From contig CAYSLJ010000023.1 of NCBI GenBank assembly GCA_964431735.1, forward strand, positions 1 through 54,006: a DNA stretch of 54,006 bases, in the 5' to 3' direction. The DNA is from CALARM01 sp964431735. GTDB lineage: Bacteria; Vulcanimicrobiota; SpSt-956; JAKJGF01. Under the pieces are notes generated by a model. It did not search any database and was not told the DNA's origin. It worked only from the letters and a program-made list of their open reading frames with translations. The translations under genes were made by a program, and so were the position numbers. This document shows, piece after piece, positions 43,701-51,077 of the stretch. Position 1 is the first letter of the stretch; every line of letters starts with the position of its first letter.

Positions 43701-44197
43701 AGGAAAGGAAGGATTTTACTGAGTTCGTTACACTGGGTAATGAGTAGATATTTATATAAAGTTTCTCTTTCATTATTATCCTGCAGTTCATAAATCTTAT
43801 CTTTATCCAGAGGAAGATCTACTGTAAGGGCAGAGGTCATTATATCAGGCTCTGTCTTTCCCGGCACAACTGAAGAAAGGACTCTTACTCCCGAAGGAAG
43901 ATAATCCTGAACTTCCATAAAGCGGAGTGCAATAAAACGGTTAAACCAGGTATATGCAGATTCTTCCATGACCTGTTCATAGCCCTTTTCCTCAACCCTT
44001 CTTACAAGGTCTTCCCTCTGTTTCTTTATCTTTATACTGTGAACCATATCTCCTATGACAATACCGTCATCGGATTCACCCGTCACAGGTTCTATCTTTT
44101 CTGATGTTATGCCGTAATATTCTGCTTTTTTAGCCATGTGATAGAGGAGATTTTTTCTTGCTTCTACGGAGAAATTCTTTATAGCTGTTTTGTTCAT
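40739..44197 (-). CDS. pglX: BREX adenine-specific DNA methyltransferase PglX
   Basis: An 1152-residue N6-adenine methyltransferase. Motif I is LDPCMGSGHILVYAFE (near 314) and the catalytic motif is TNPPYMGN (near 484); the last 300 residues are helical. PglX methylates a non-palindromic site on host DNA so that BREX spares it. Three short in-frame segments encoding RGEV(T/S)SPL lie at about residues 299-306, 386-393 and 405-412, each from a palindromic repeat. Residues about 500-800, where target recognition is expected, are encoded by much more AT-rich DNA than both flanks, which suggests exchange. GGAAG precedes the ATG. The stop codon comes from a repeat. The frame is intact. Confidence 0.95.
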   Translation of the reverse strand: MNKTAIKNFSVEARKNLLYHMAKKAEYYGITSEKIEPVTGESDDGIVIGDMVHSIKIKKQREDLVRRVEEKGYEQVMEESAYTWFNRFIALRFMEVQDYLPSGVRVLSSVVPGKTEPDIMTSALTVDLPLDKDKIYELQDNNERETLYKYLLITQCNELSKILPFLFEKIEDYTELLLPDNLLFSDSVIKRLVEEVPEEDFKEVEIIGWLYQFYISEKKDEVFSDLKKNIKISKENIPAATQLFTPAWIVKYMVENSAGRLWLEAHPDKELQDKWKYYIEPAEQEPEVQKQLDEIIKGRGEVTSPLKPEDIKILDPCMGSGHILVYAFEVMYEIYRSAGYEEREIPGLILTKNLYGLDIDDRAAQLAAFAVMMKARSYNRRVFRDRGEVTSPLLNLCSIQDFDCRGEVSSPLRGYPLLMGLCEQFVDGKEFGSLIEVMDFDRGEVEKELERFEKECDMFSHHLVERVRAIVKQAGIMAGKYDVVVTNPPYMGNRGMGSKLTEYLKKSFSDSKSDLFACFIERCIKFTDKAKFTGMITQHSWMFLAVYQNLREKLLKLKSFSSMLHLGARAFEEIGGEVVQSTSFIIRNNIMNNYRPVFVRLVDFNNSEKKEYEFLNGKYRFYHIIQENFFNIPGTPIVYWISDKLKKIFKDNLFYDYTISDGQNKTGDNNKFLRYFWEVENNNVGINNKWLFYAKGGEYRKWYGNIDIIIDWSLESREHYRKDKICRIIPEYLWYKKGITWTATTTNLSCFRILTENSTFDVKGSSVFLKDNKYFNYFLAYLNSNIVVKLLKMFNPTVSLQVRDVRNLPIIFPSDPSIKTLIDTLAEENILISRRDWDSFETSWDFQLHPFLQHRTDGRIQNAFNSWKAHTESQFKQLKSNEEHLNRLFIEIYDLSDELTPEVENKDITIRKASLERDIKSFLSYAVGCMMGRYSPDSPGLIYAGGTFDPSKYKTYPADDDGIIPILSEEYFHDDIVARFIKFLKITFGEESLTENMEFIAQALGKTGNETSTERIRKYFLNDFYKDHLKVYKNTPIYWLFTSGKEKAFNALIYLHRYDKYILGKMRVDYLHELQGKIEIMEKGLIERLPQVKDKTEKRQIEKKLSEYGKHKDELRKYDELLRQKADDLIDLDLDDGVKVNYEKFKGLVGKV
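42964..42985. repeat. In-gene palindrome AGGGCGAGG/CCTCGCCCCT, copy 1
   Basis: GGGCGAGG, AAA, CCTCGCCC. It lies in frame in pglX and encodes RGEVSSPL. Confidence 0.85.
43021..43042. repeat. In-gene palindrome AGGGCGAGG/CCTCGCCCCT, copy 2
   Basis: GGGCGAGGT, T, ACCTCGCCC. It lies in frame in pglX and encodes RGEVTSPL, 57 bases from copy 1. Confidence 0.85.
43282..43303. repeat. In-gene palindrome AGGGCGAGG/CCTCGCCCCT, copy 3
   Basis: Identical 22 bases to copy 2, in frame in pglX, encoding RGEVTSPL just before the KPEDIKILDP methyltransferase motif. Confidence 0.85.
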
Positions 44198-44211
44198 GAT
44201 TAACTTCCTTT

Positions 44212-44268
44212 CTTTTGTCTGAACCGGGATTTGCAGGATTTAGAGATTAATGGGATTTTTATAAAATT
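44212..44268. repeat. BREX-region repeat between toxin gene and pglX
   Basis: TTTGTCTGAACCGGGATTTG, then CAGGATTTAGAGATTAATGGG. The 26 bases CCTTTCTTTTGTCTGAACCG onward, including the pglX ribosome binding site, are repeated in front of brxL (37208-37233). Confidence 0.75.
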
Positions 44269-44271
44269 CTA

Positions 44272-44694
44272 CTAAAGAACATTGAGGCTTTCTTCTATAA
44301 ATAATGACTTTACCAATTTATCTGACGTTAAAAAAACACATGGTTTATTTTTCAATATCAATGCAGAAGCCAGTTGTAAAGAATCCAGAGTTCGCAGACC
44401 TTTATTTCCATATTTCATTAACAGCTCAGACGCACTCTCTATAATTTTAGAATCCAGATTTATCCATTGAAAATTGGCATAATCATCGTGAAAACATTTA
44501 ATAACTTCAACGGCAATATCCTGTTTTATATTACCTTCTCTGACCTTTTTCCATATGGCAGAGCGAAATTCCAGAATTGCAATTTCACATAAATATATTT
44601 CATCAATATTTACAATACCATTAAGGATTTTATCGGAATCAATTTCATTATGATACAATTTTAAAAGAGAGGAAGTATCGACAAATGCTTTCAT
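44272..44694 (-). CDS. PIN-domain toxin (VapC-like)
   Basis: A 140-residue PIN-domain protein, the class of ribonuclease toxins. Acidic residues of the site are D6 (FVDTSSLLKLY), E42 (AILEFRSAIW), D104 (TLDSLQLASA) and D125 (LTSDK), all in the usual places. It overlaps its partner gene by four bases (ATGA), the standard arrangement for a toxin-antitoxin pair. It lies inside the BREX operon between brxC and pglX in the same direction. RNA target is unknown. Length fits the VapC family. Confidence 0.9.
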   Translation of the reverse strand: MKAFVDTSSLLKLYHNEIDSDKILNGIVNIDEIYLCEIAILEFRSAIWKKVREGNIKQDIAVEVIKCFHDDYANFQWINLDSKIIESASELLMKYGNKGLRTLDSLQLASALILKNKPCVFLTSDKLVKSLFIEESLNVL

Positions 44695-44921
44695 ATCGAT
44701 GTCCTTCGTTCTTCTATAAGAGCATCACAGAGAGAGCCTTTATAGTCTTTTAAAAGTTCTCTGCTCTTATTAAAAGAGAAACTTTTTATATCGAGTTTTT
44801 TAGAAGGATATGAATCAACTTCATCCAAAAAAGTCACTATGACTTTAAGAGGTTTTTTTATATCCATATCCCCACTCAGAATAAGCTTCCCATTTTCATA
44901 AATACCTTCAACTGATAACAT
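44691..44921 (-). CDS. AF2212/DUF104-type antitoxin
   Basis: A 76-residue protein opening with SVEGIYENGKLIL and KPLKVIVTFLDE, the beta-rich start of the AF2212/DUF104 or DUF2281-like antitoxin group that is often found with PIN toxins. The C-terminal half is helical and charged and would cover the toxin. GAGGTG precedes the ATG by about 7 bases. Antitoxin precedes toxin, and the stop of this gene overlaps the toxin start. Confidence 0.85.
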   Translation of the reverse strand: MLSVEGIYENGKLILSGDMDIKKPLKVIVTFLDEVDSYPSKKLDIKSFSFNKSRELLKDYKGSLCDALIEERRTSI

Positions 44922-45053
44922 TTTTTCACCTCTATCATAGATTGCGTCTATTATTTTATAGATTTTAACAACCTGCCTTTTCAGGAAGTATGAATTCCTG
45001 AAAAATCGATTTTCTTAAAATATTATAACATACCAATTTAAGTGCAACAATAT

Positions 45054-45098
45054 AATTAATCCTGCATACAATCATTAACCCAATCCTGTTCATCCATT
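45054..45098. repeat. BREX-region repeat, degenerate copy
   Basis: TTAATCCTGCATACAATC and AATCCTGTTCATCCATTAAT resemble the other BREX-region repeats. It adjoins the long inverted repeat. The gap 44922-45213 contains only this, the inverted repeat and AT-rich DNA. Confidence 0.5.
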
Positions 45099-45211
45099 AA
45101 TCCCGAAAACTGCCATGACCGTTTCGGTCACAACGAAGTATGAGAATCTGTTCCTCCCGTCACGCGTTACGCGTTACGCGTCACGATTCTCATATAAATC
45201 CCGGTTCAGAC
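45099..45211. repeat. Long inverted repeat, brxC-side copy (contains family B element B3)
   Basis: Complement of 37218-37330 with five mismatches. It begins two bases after the brxC stop codon (45214-45216 on the minus strand). The heptad array is at 45155-45186. Confidence 0.85.
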
Positions 45212-45213
45212 AC

Positions 45214-48200
45214 CTAAATAAACTTTATAACCTCATTATTATCAATTATTTTCTTCAGTTTATCCTTTAAATGCTTCAGGTAACTGTTCAGATCCTCTTC
45301 AGTTTTAACAGGAGAAGTCCAGTCTGACACTTCATTTAACTTCACATATCTCGTCTTCTGAGTTTGAATTCCTTTCTCTTCTTTTTTCTTCTTCACTTCA
45401 GCTTCAATCTGCTGCAGTGAAGTATGTTTTTCATTATCAATCTGCACGGTAAGAGCTTCCAGTTTCGTGCAGTCATCAAGTTTATCAATATCCTTCAATA
45501 TTCTCTCATAGTAAGAAAGGATGCTCCTCTGAAAGTCGGCGGAAATTATGTCTTTATGCTTTTCAAACTCATTCTTAATATCAGACAGGATATGTTCAAT
45601 TTTCTTATTAACCTTTGTTCTGTAACTGTTCAGAACAATCTTATGCCTTTCTTCAATCTTACCTGCCAGAAGGGGAAGTTCCTTTATTTTCTTATAAGGC
45701 TCTTCCATATGGAATATATCATCCATCTGTTTTAACTCTGCTTTACCTTCATCGGACAGATAATATTTATCATGGTGAAACCTTTTATAATCTGCCAGAG
45801 ATTTATCAAATATTTTGATCTGAGATTTAAAGAAATGCCTCACTGGTTCTATATCATCTGTTATATCCAGAAGATTTTCTTTATCTTTGATTAATTTCTT
45901 AAAAAACTGCTGTTCATCATTTATATTTTTAATATTATCCAGAACACCGATACCTTCATCTACCAGAGCTTTTCCGGGATAGAATTCTCCGCCATGATAT
46001 GAAGCTCTGTATTCTTTTAGCTCCTGATAGAAATTATTCAATATATCTTTCACTTTTTTAGCCAGACTGTCTGCATCATCAGGGAGATTTGCAGAGCCGA
46101 AAGCCTCCATCATTATCTTCTTTGTCTGCATTATATCTTCTATGGGAACTACAGGTTTTGGATCTATTAAAATCTTCTCTCCATAATCCTTTTTAGTAAG
46201 ATAATCAGGAATTTCTTTCTTATCAGTTACATCCTCATGGTTATACTTGATCTTTAATATGCCCCTTGCAAACAGGGAAGCTATAAGACCGGCTATATCA
46301 ATATCAGACCATCCGTAAGGCTTTTTCATATATTTATCTTTAATAATCTTCACGGTGGTTTTTAATGATCTTTTATGCTGATTTTCAACAAAGGTCTTTA
46401 TCTCTTCTTCGGCAAGTTTATTTCCCTGGCATTCTTCTAAATTGAAAAGCTCCATATCATTTGCATTTAATATATTCATCAGATCAACTGCAGAGTGAAA
46501 ATGATTGCTTATATATCCCACTTTTGAATAAATGTTTTCAACCATTTTAGAGAAGGAATTATTTATAATATCTTTTGCATTACTGCCCTTTATATCCACC
46601 GCATCTCCACATAAATAGACTCTGCTGCCGGAAAGCGCATTTTCTATAAGAAGCTTTATTCTCTCTTTTATCTTATGTATTTCTGCCTTTTTCCCGTTTA
46701 TGATTTTCTGGACAGTTTCACTGCTTTTAAGAGAACCGCTGGTGCGGATAAACTGCTCTATCTGAAGCATTTTCTTTATCTCCTCAAGGAATTCATCGTC
46801 TTCAGGAAGTTTCAGTAAGAGAGAATCAGTAGAATTCATGATCACATTAAATTTACCAGAAGAATAATTATCATTCCAGGGAGTTACAATCTTAAGACTG
46901 AGTTCATGTCCCTGGCTTCCTTTTAAAAAATCATCTATCTGAGAATTGAAAGAATAGTTGTTATAATCACTATATTTATACTTTTTATCCTTATATATAT
47001 CATCGAAAATGATATTTCCCGCATATTCAATGACATTCTGTCCCTCTATTTCAGTGTTCCTGATTTTCCTTTCTATCTCCTGTTCCTCATCTGTAAGAAA
47101 CTCATATTCATCGCCATTTTTACTTACAAGAGTCTGGGAAACCAGTCTTTCAAGAGATTCTCTTATACTTTCCCTTAAAGCCCTTTTATCTTCATCTATA
47201 TGAGCTATGCATAAAGTGGTAAGATTTTCTACATTTGGTCTCATCTCTTTTATGTATTTAATCATAAAAAGGATTTTAAGAAGTTCAATATCTTCAGGTT
47301 TCAGAGTTCTGTTCTCTGATGCCTGGTTAATGGTTCTTTTTATGCCGGAATGGAGGAAGGTTTCTATGGATCTGTAGAAAATAGAAAAGGGAGCAAGTTT
47401 TCCTGTTTCATCATTACCTGTAGCTTTAGCCGCTTCCTGAAAGGCACTGAGCATTGAGCGCTCACCTTCGGAAAGATGTGCTCCTGTAGCTCCTATTCTC
47501 CTTATCTGTTCAAAGACTTTCTGCACCAGATTGAACTGATAGGGAATAAAAGGATAAACTTCAGAAAATTCTTCTGAAGAGGCATAAGACTTCATTTCTG
47601 CAGTGCCGGAGGAAAAGATTATCAGATTTCTGAGTGTTGCTTTCTTCTCATCATAATAAAGAGATAAATAATCTTTTACAGACCCTTTCTTTTCAAGAAT
47701 ACGTTTCTTTATTACTTCATCTGTATTATCACTGGAAAGGTTTAACTGGGTAGAAAAACGGCCTTTAATCTTTGAGAAATCCCTGCCTTTGAGTTTTGTA
47801 ATGGAATCAATGGCTTCCTGTGAAGTTACAACTATCCAGGCTTTACCGTTAAGCATTCTTCCAAGGTCTTCTGTTATAGTCTGAAGATTGAGCATAAGAT
47901 CGGTATTATCGCCTATATACTGGCCTATTTCGTCTACAAGGAATATGACCCTGTGGTCTCCTCTTGAATTACAGTAATCCATAAGGATTTTAGCGAATTT
48001 CTCTATACTCAGGGTATAATTTTTCTCACCTGTATCAAACCATTTTGCGGCAGCTTCTTCTGACATAGAAGTAGATTTTGTGAGAGCTTTTATTATATTT
48101 TCACTTTCAAAATAAAAGGAGCCTCTGTTTTCCACCCAGTCCTGGCCGGTAATCTCTTTATATTTATCTTTAAATAAAGAATATTCTCCTCTTTTATCAA

Positions 48201-48717
48201 GCTGTCTTTCAAGGCCTGCAAGCCAGGGAATTTCCCCGCAGTAACCCTGCATATCATCCATAACCTTCATAAAAACCTTTACTATGCCTTCCTTATCTGC
48301 TTTATTAAGGGCATCACTTTTTGAGTCTATATTAAAAAGTATTACATCTGTTGTTCCTTTTGTGATTATCCTTTTTATATCTGAAAGAAGCATTTCATCC
48401 TGAAACTTATCCTGGAAGAAGTCAAGGGAGGTTTTACCGTCTACTTTCTTATTGGCCAGAAGGTAAGAAAGGATTTTGATGAAATGAGATTTACCGCTTC
48501 CAAAGAACCCCGATACCCACACACCTATTTTATCTGTCTTATAATCCAGGGATTTTATATAGGAAGAGAAAAAGTCATGGAAGTGTTTATCCATTTCCTT
48601 TGTTACTACATATTCATCAAGTTCCTGATAGACATTGTCATAGTCATCCTGTTCCACCTTGATGACACCGTTTATGTTTCTGTATATGTTCTTTTGAAAA
48701 AGCTCTTCGATTTTCAT
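45214..48717 (-). CDS. brxC: BREX P-loop ATPase BrxC
   Basis: An 1167-residue ATPase of the BrxC/PglY family. Walker A is VSGFFGSGKSHF (70-77 core) and a Walker B-like stretch FLVDEIGQYIG lies near 260. The long C-terminal half is helical and coiled-coil-rich. Length is typical for type 1 BREX. BrxC is needed for phage exclusion and methylation in tested systems, but its mechanism is open. GGAG lies about 12 bases upstream of the ATG with a second purine run nearer. It follows brxB by 14 bases. Confidence 0.96.
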   Translation of the reverse strand: MKIEELFQKNIYRNINGVIKVEQDDYDNVYQELDEYVVTKEMDKHFHDFFSSYIKSLDYKTDKIGVWVSGFFGSGKSHFIKILSYLLANKKVDGKTSLDFFQDKFQDEMLLSDIKRIITKGTTDVILFNIDSKSDALNKADKEGIVKVFMKVMDDMQGYCGEIPWLAGLERQLDKRGEYSLFKDKYKEITGQDWVENRGSFYFESENIIKALTKSTSMSEEAAAKWFDTGEKNYTLSIEKFAKILMDYCNSRGDHRVIFLVDEIGQYIGDNTDLMLNLQTITEDLGRMLNGKAWIVVTSQEAIDSITKLKGRDFSKIKGRFSTQLNLSSDNTDEVIKKRILEKKGSVKDYLSLYYDEKKATLRNLIIFSSGTAEMKSYASSEEFSEVYPFIPYQFNLVQKVFEQIRRIGATGAHLSEGERSMLSAFQEAAKATGNDETGKLAPFSIFYRSIETFLHSGIKRTINQASENRTLKPEDIELLKILFMIKYIKEMRPNVENLTTLCIAHIDEDKRALRESIRESLERLVSQTLVSKNGDEYEFLTDEEQEIERKIRNTEIEGQNVIEYAGNIIFDDIYKDKKYKYSDYNNYSFNSQIDDFLKGSQGHELSLKIVTPWNDNYSSGKFNVIMNSTDSLLLKLPEDDEFLEEIKKMLQIEQFIRTSGSLKSSETVQKIINGKKAEIHKIKERIKLLIENALSGSRVYLCGDAVDIKGSNAKDIINNSFSKMVENIYSKVGYISNHFHSAVDLMNILNANDMELFNLEECQGNKLAEEEIKTFVENQHKRSLKTTVKIIKDKYMKKPYGWSDIDIAGLIASLFARGILKIKYNHEDVTDKKEIPDYLTKKDYGEKILIDPKPVVPIEDIMQTKKIMMEAFGSANLPDDADSLAKKVKDILNNFYQELKEYRASYHGGEFYPGKALVDEGIGVLDNIKNINDEQQFFKKLIKDKENLLDITDDIEPVRHFFKSQIKIFDKSLADYKRFHHDKYYLSDEGKAELKQMDDIFHMEEPYKKIKELPLLAGKIEERHKIVLNSYRTKVNKKIEHILSDIKNEFEKHKDIISADFQRSILSYYERILKDIDKLDDCTKLEALTVQIDNEKHTSLQQIEAEVKKKKEEKGIQTQKTRYVKLNEVSDWTSPVKTEEDLNSYLKHLKDKLKKIIDNNEVIKFI

Positions 48718-48731
48718 CTCTCTTATCTCTC

Positions 48732-49289
48732 CTATTCTATCAATTTAAATGCTCTGTAGTAATTATCATCTCTGAATTTACCGAATAACTGCAGTTCTAT
48801 CTGGTTGTATTTCCCCGGGAAAAACATAATTACAGGAATCCTGTCCAATACGGAATGAAGGTTATTCAATATGGTATGAGAACGGACCAGAGGCCAGACT
48901 TTCCCTATACCTGTAAGGAAAATAAGATTATGCCCTTCTATCTTATTCTTAATGATTTTTATGAAATTTTCCGGCTTTAAGACAGGATGTAATGCTTTAT
49001 TTAATTCTTTATCTCCTTTAGCCTTTTCCATTGGGATTACCTTATCAAATATCTTCTTACCCTTCAGTATTTCCAGCATAACTTTATAGAGATCTATTTC
49101 TACAGGCTTTATATCCGAGTCAGATAGATGTTTGAAGATATATTTAACATAATCCCTTATGAATAATTCATCTTCAGGTGGATAGTCGAAAATATAAAAC
49201 CCCAGTTCATTACCGAGGCCTCTGTTTTCCATGAATTCTTTTGTTTTAATCTTCGGAAGGAGCTTCTCTAAATTTTCTTTTGTTTTCAT
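48732..49289 (-). CDS. brxB: BREX protein BrxB (DUF1788)
   Basis: A 185-residue protein of the DUF1788 family. The conserved block TGIGKVWPLVRSHTILNNLH followed by VPVIMFFPGKYN-like sequence (here IPVIMFFPGKYNQIELQLFG) is diagnostic. Function within BREX is unknown, although brxB is needed for defence in studied type 1 systems. AAGGAG precedes the ATG by about 8 bases. It sits between brxA (56 bases upstream) and brxC (14 bases downstream). Confidence 0.95.
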   Translation of the reverse strand: MKTKENLEKLLPKIKTKEFMENRGLGNELGFYIFDYPPEDELFIRDYVKYIFKHLSDSDIKPVEIDLYKVMLEILKGKKIFDKVIPMEKAKGDKELNKALHPVLKPENFIKIIKNKIEGHNLIFLTGIGKVWPLVRSHTILNNLHSVLDRIPVIMFFPGKYNQIELQLFGKFRDDNYYRAFKLIE

Positions 49290-49345
49290 TTTCTCTCCTT
49301 TTCAGCATTTTAACAATTCAGTTACTTTAGATGACATGCTGACCG

Positions 49346-49942
49346 CTAAAAATTCCCTTCTATACAGACCAGAAACTGTCTCTCTCCTTTATCAAGCAGG
49401 TGGGCTCTCAGGTCAGGATGGAGTATTTTTCTCTGCAGACTTTTGTCTCTTTTGAGTATTTCTGTTTCAGATAAGATCTTCTTTATTACAGACTTTAGCT
49501 TCTTAACAGTGCTTTCCTGCCAGGCTGCTACTTTCTCATCTTCTTCTGCTTTTCTCTGAAAGAAGAGAGAAAAATCCATATCTTCAAGGCCCTGTCCAGG
49601 AAGAAGTTTTTCTTTAACTACCTCTTCCATGAATTCATAAAACAGGCGACTGGTTTTATATATGGTCCAGAGAGTGATGATTTTACCTGTTTCACTCATA
49701 CCATGGACAAGCATGTTTAAGAGATATTCATCCAGAAGAGAAAGTCTTTTCTTTAATGATGCAATTCTCTGGTAAATCCTGTTTTTAGTATCATATTGAA
49801 ATATGTTCTCACCATATATCTTTTCCCTTATCTTATCTTCAGCCAGTCCCTCAAGAATAAGAGCGGCTGTTTCTCTCATTTCAAAATATAATAAAGGATC
49901 TCCTGTGAGAGAAGCCGAGTATTCTAAAGTTATTGGGTTCAT
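49346..49942 (-). CDS. brxA: BREX protein BrxA (DUF1819)
   Basis: A 198-residue protein of the DUF1819 family. It opens with YSASLTGDPLLYFEMRETA and has the family's helical layout, with RIASLKKRLSLLD and LWTIYKTSRLFYEFMEEV. BrxA from other systems is a small DNA-binding protein; its role in exclusion varies between systems. First gene of the operon; CAGGAG precedes the ATG by 7-8 bases. No BrxR/WYL-type regulator gene is found upstream in the window. Confidence 0.93.
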   Translation of the reverse strand: MNPITLEYSASLTGDPLLYFEMRETAALILEGLAEDKIREKIYGENIFQYDTKNRIYQRIASLKKRLSLLDEYLLNMLVHGMSETGKIITLWTIYKTSRLFYEFMEEVVKEKLLPGQGLEDMDFSLFFQRKAEEDEKVAAWQESTVKKLKSVIKKILSETEILKRDKSLQRKILHPDLRAHLLDKGERQFLVCIEGNF

Positions 49943-49973
49943 GGTTTACTCCTGTTTTATGATAAAGATTTAT

Positions 49974-49990
49974 TACATATTCTATATGTA
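49974..49990. promoter_or_regulatory. Palindrome TACATAT-TCT-ATATGTA, candidate BREX operator
   Basis: Perfect 7-bp arms with a 3-base centre, 32-48 bases upstream of the brxA start, between it and the candidate promoter. Size and place suit a dimeric repressor. AT-rich palindromes can arise by chance. Confidence 0.35.
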
Positions 49991-50000
49991 CAAATATATT

Positions 50001-50027
50001 CCTATAAATTTAATATTTAATCGTCAA
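50001..50027 (-). promoter_or_regulatory. Candidate BREX promoter
   Basis: On the minus strand TTGACG (50027-50022) is followed 15 bases later by TATAGG (50006-50001). Spacing is short and the -10 is imperfect, so this is tentative. Confidence 0.3.
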
Positions 50028-50047
50028 CTAACTGCTCTATCAAGTAA

Positions 50048-50168
50048 GGGGTTGTCAGGAAATAACCCAATCATATTTACGTCTATATCGTGACGCGTTA
50101 CGCGTCACGCGTGACGCGAGGATGATAACCGTTCTAACAATTTGCCAGGGTTATTTTCTTACAGTCCC
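50048..50168. mobile_element. Family A palindromic element (MITE-like), copy A3
   Basis: Left end GGGGTTGTCAGGAAATAACC, right end the complement of GGGACTGTAAGAAAATAACC, flanked by TAA on both sides (50045-50047 and 50169-50171). The GTRACGC array is at 50089-50121. It sits upstream of the BREX operon. Confidence 0.75.
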
Positions 50169-50299
50169 TAAATACAAAATACAAATAAGTTCCATTATTT
50201 ATGTTACCTGACATAGAATACAGGTTTTAAAAGAAGGAATTATATTTAACTTTATAGAATGTTTATGAATATTTTTATGTGTTAAAGGACATTATAGAA

Positions 50300-50917
50300 A
50301 TGATCTGTTTTAAATGCGGAGAAGACAACAGGCCAGGTACAAGAATGTGTGTTATCTGTAACGCAAAATTGATATGCCCCCCTGTAAGTGATGACGATAC
50401 AGGGATTGACATAAAAGAATTTGGATCAAAAGGTGATCCATTCGCTATAAAATCAAAAAAATTTGATTTCTCCTATAACTACAAAACAGGGAATTTCATG
50501 AAACTTATAGACGTAGTTGAAGGTATTCTGGAAGGGAATAAACAGGAAGATGATTTAAGAGATTGCCTGTCTGTTATAGAAAAAGGTGCAGACAGTTATC
50601 TTTACAAATCCCTTCCAAGGATAAGAAAAAAGATAGAAGCGCCTGCTGCTGGAAATTACCGTCATATTTTAGAAAAAGCAGCCAATCTTACGGAAATGGG
50701 GTTTCATAAATTCCTGGAAACAGTAGAAGTAATAGAAAATTTTTTCCACGATAAAAAAAGTTATCACCTTGAAAAAGGCCTTGATATATGTCACAAAGCA
50801 AACAATCTTGTAAGTTACGGATGTGTTCTGGCTGAAAAATTTGAACATGGCGAAGACATTACGGAAATAAACAAAGAAATAGATGAATATTTAAAGAAAG
50901 AACATATTTCTTTATAA
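50300..50917 (+). CDS. Zinc-ribbon protein, helical, unknown function
   Basis: About 205 residues. I place the start at the ATG at 50300 because AAAGGA lies about 10 bases upstream and the protein then begins directly with MICFKCGEDNRPG; an in-frame GTG at 50279 is possible. The N-terminus is a zinc ribbon with CFKC and CVIC (C3, C6, C17, C20). The rest is a helical domain of about 140 residues (from MKLIDVVEGILEGNKQ onward) without recognised motifs. It is divergent from brxA and separated from it by the A3 element, so it is probably not part of BREX. The next gene on the strand is a TPR protein, 160 bases on. Confidence 0.65.
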   Translation: MICFKCGEDNRPGTRMCVICNAKLICPPVSDDDTGIDIKEFGSKGDPFAIKSKKFDFSYNYKTGNFMKLIDVVEGILEGNKQEDDLRDCLSVIEKGADSYLYKSLPRIRKKIEAPAAGNYRHILEKAANLTEMGFHKFLETVEVIENFFHDKKSYHLEKGLDICHKANNLVSYGCVLAEKFEHGEDITEINKEIDEYLKKEHISL

Positions 50918-50954
50918 CCGGGGCTATTAGAACTTAACGCCCTGCGGGCGAGTT

Positions 50955-51016
50955 GTTTAAAGTTTATGGTTGATAGTTGAAATCAACCATAAACTCTCAA
51001 GTCTCAACTCTCAACC
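50955..51016. repeat. Period-7 repeat, GTTGATA/CTCAACT hairpin
   Basis: GGTTGATAGTTGAA faces its complement, then CTCAAGT, CTCAACT, CTCAACC in period 7. It is the same style as the other heptad arrays with a different anchor (TTGA). Confidence 0.55.
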
Positions 51017-51077
51017 ATATAATAGTTTAACCGGAATGAAAATTCCTATACATTTAAATTATTAAGGAGGTTTAACA

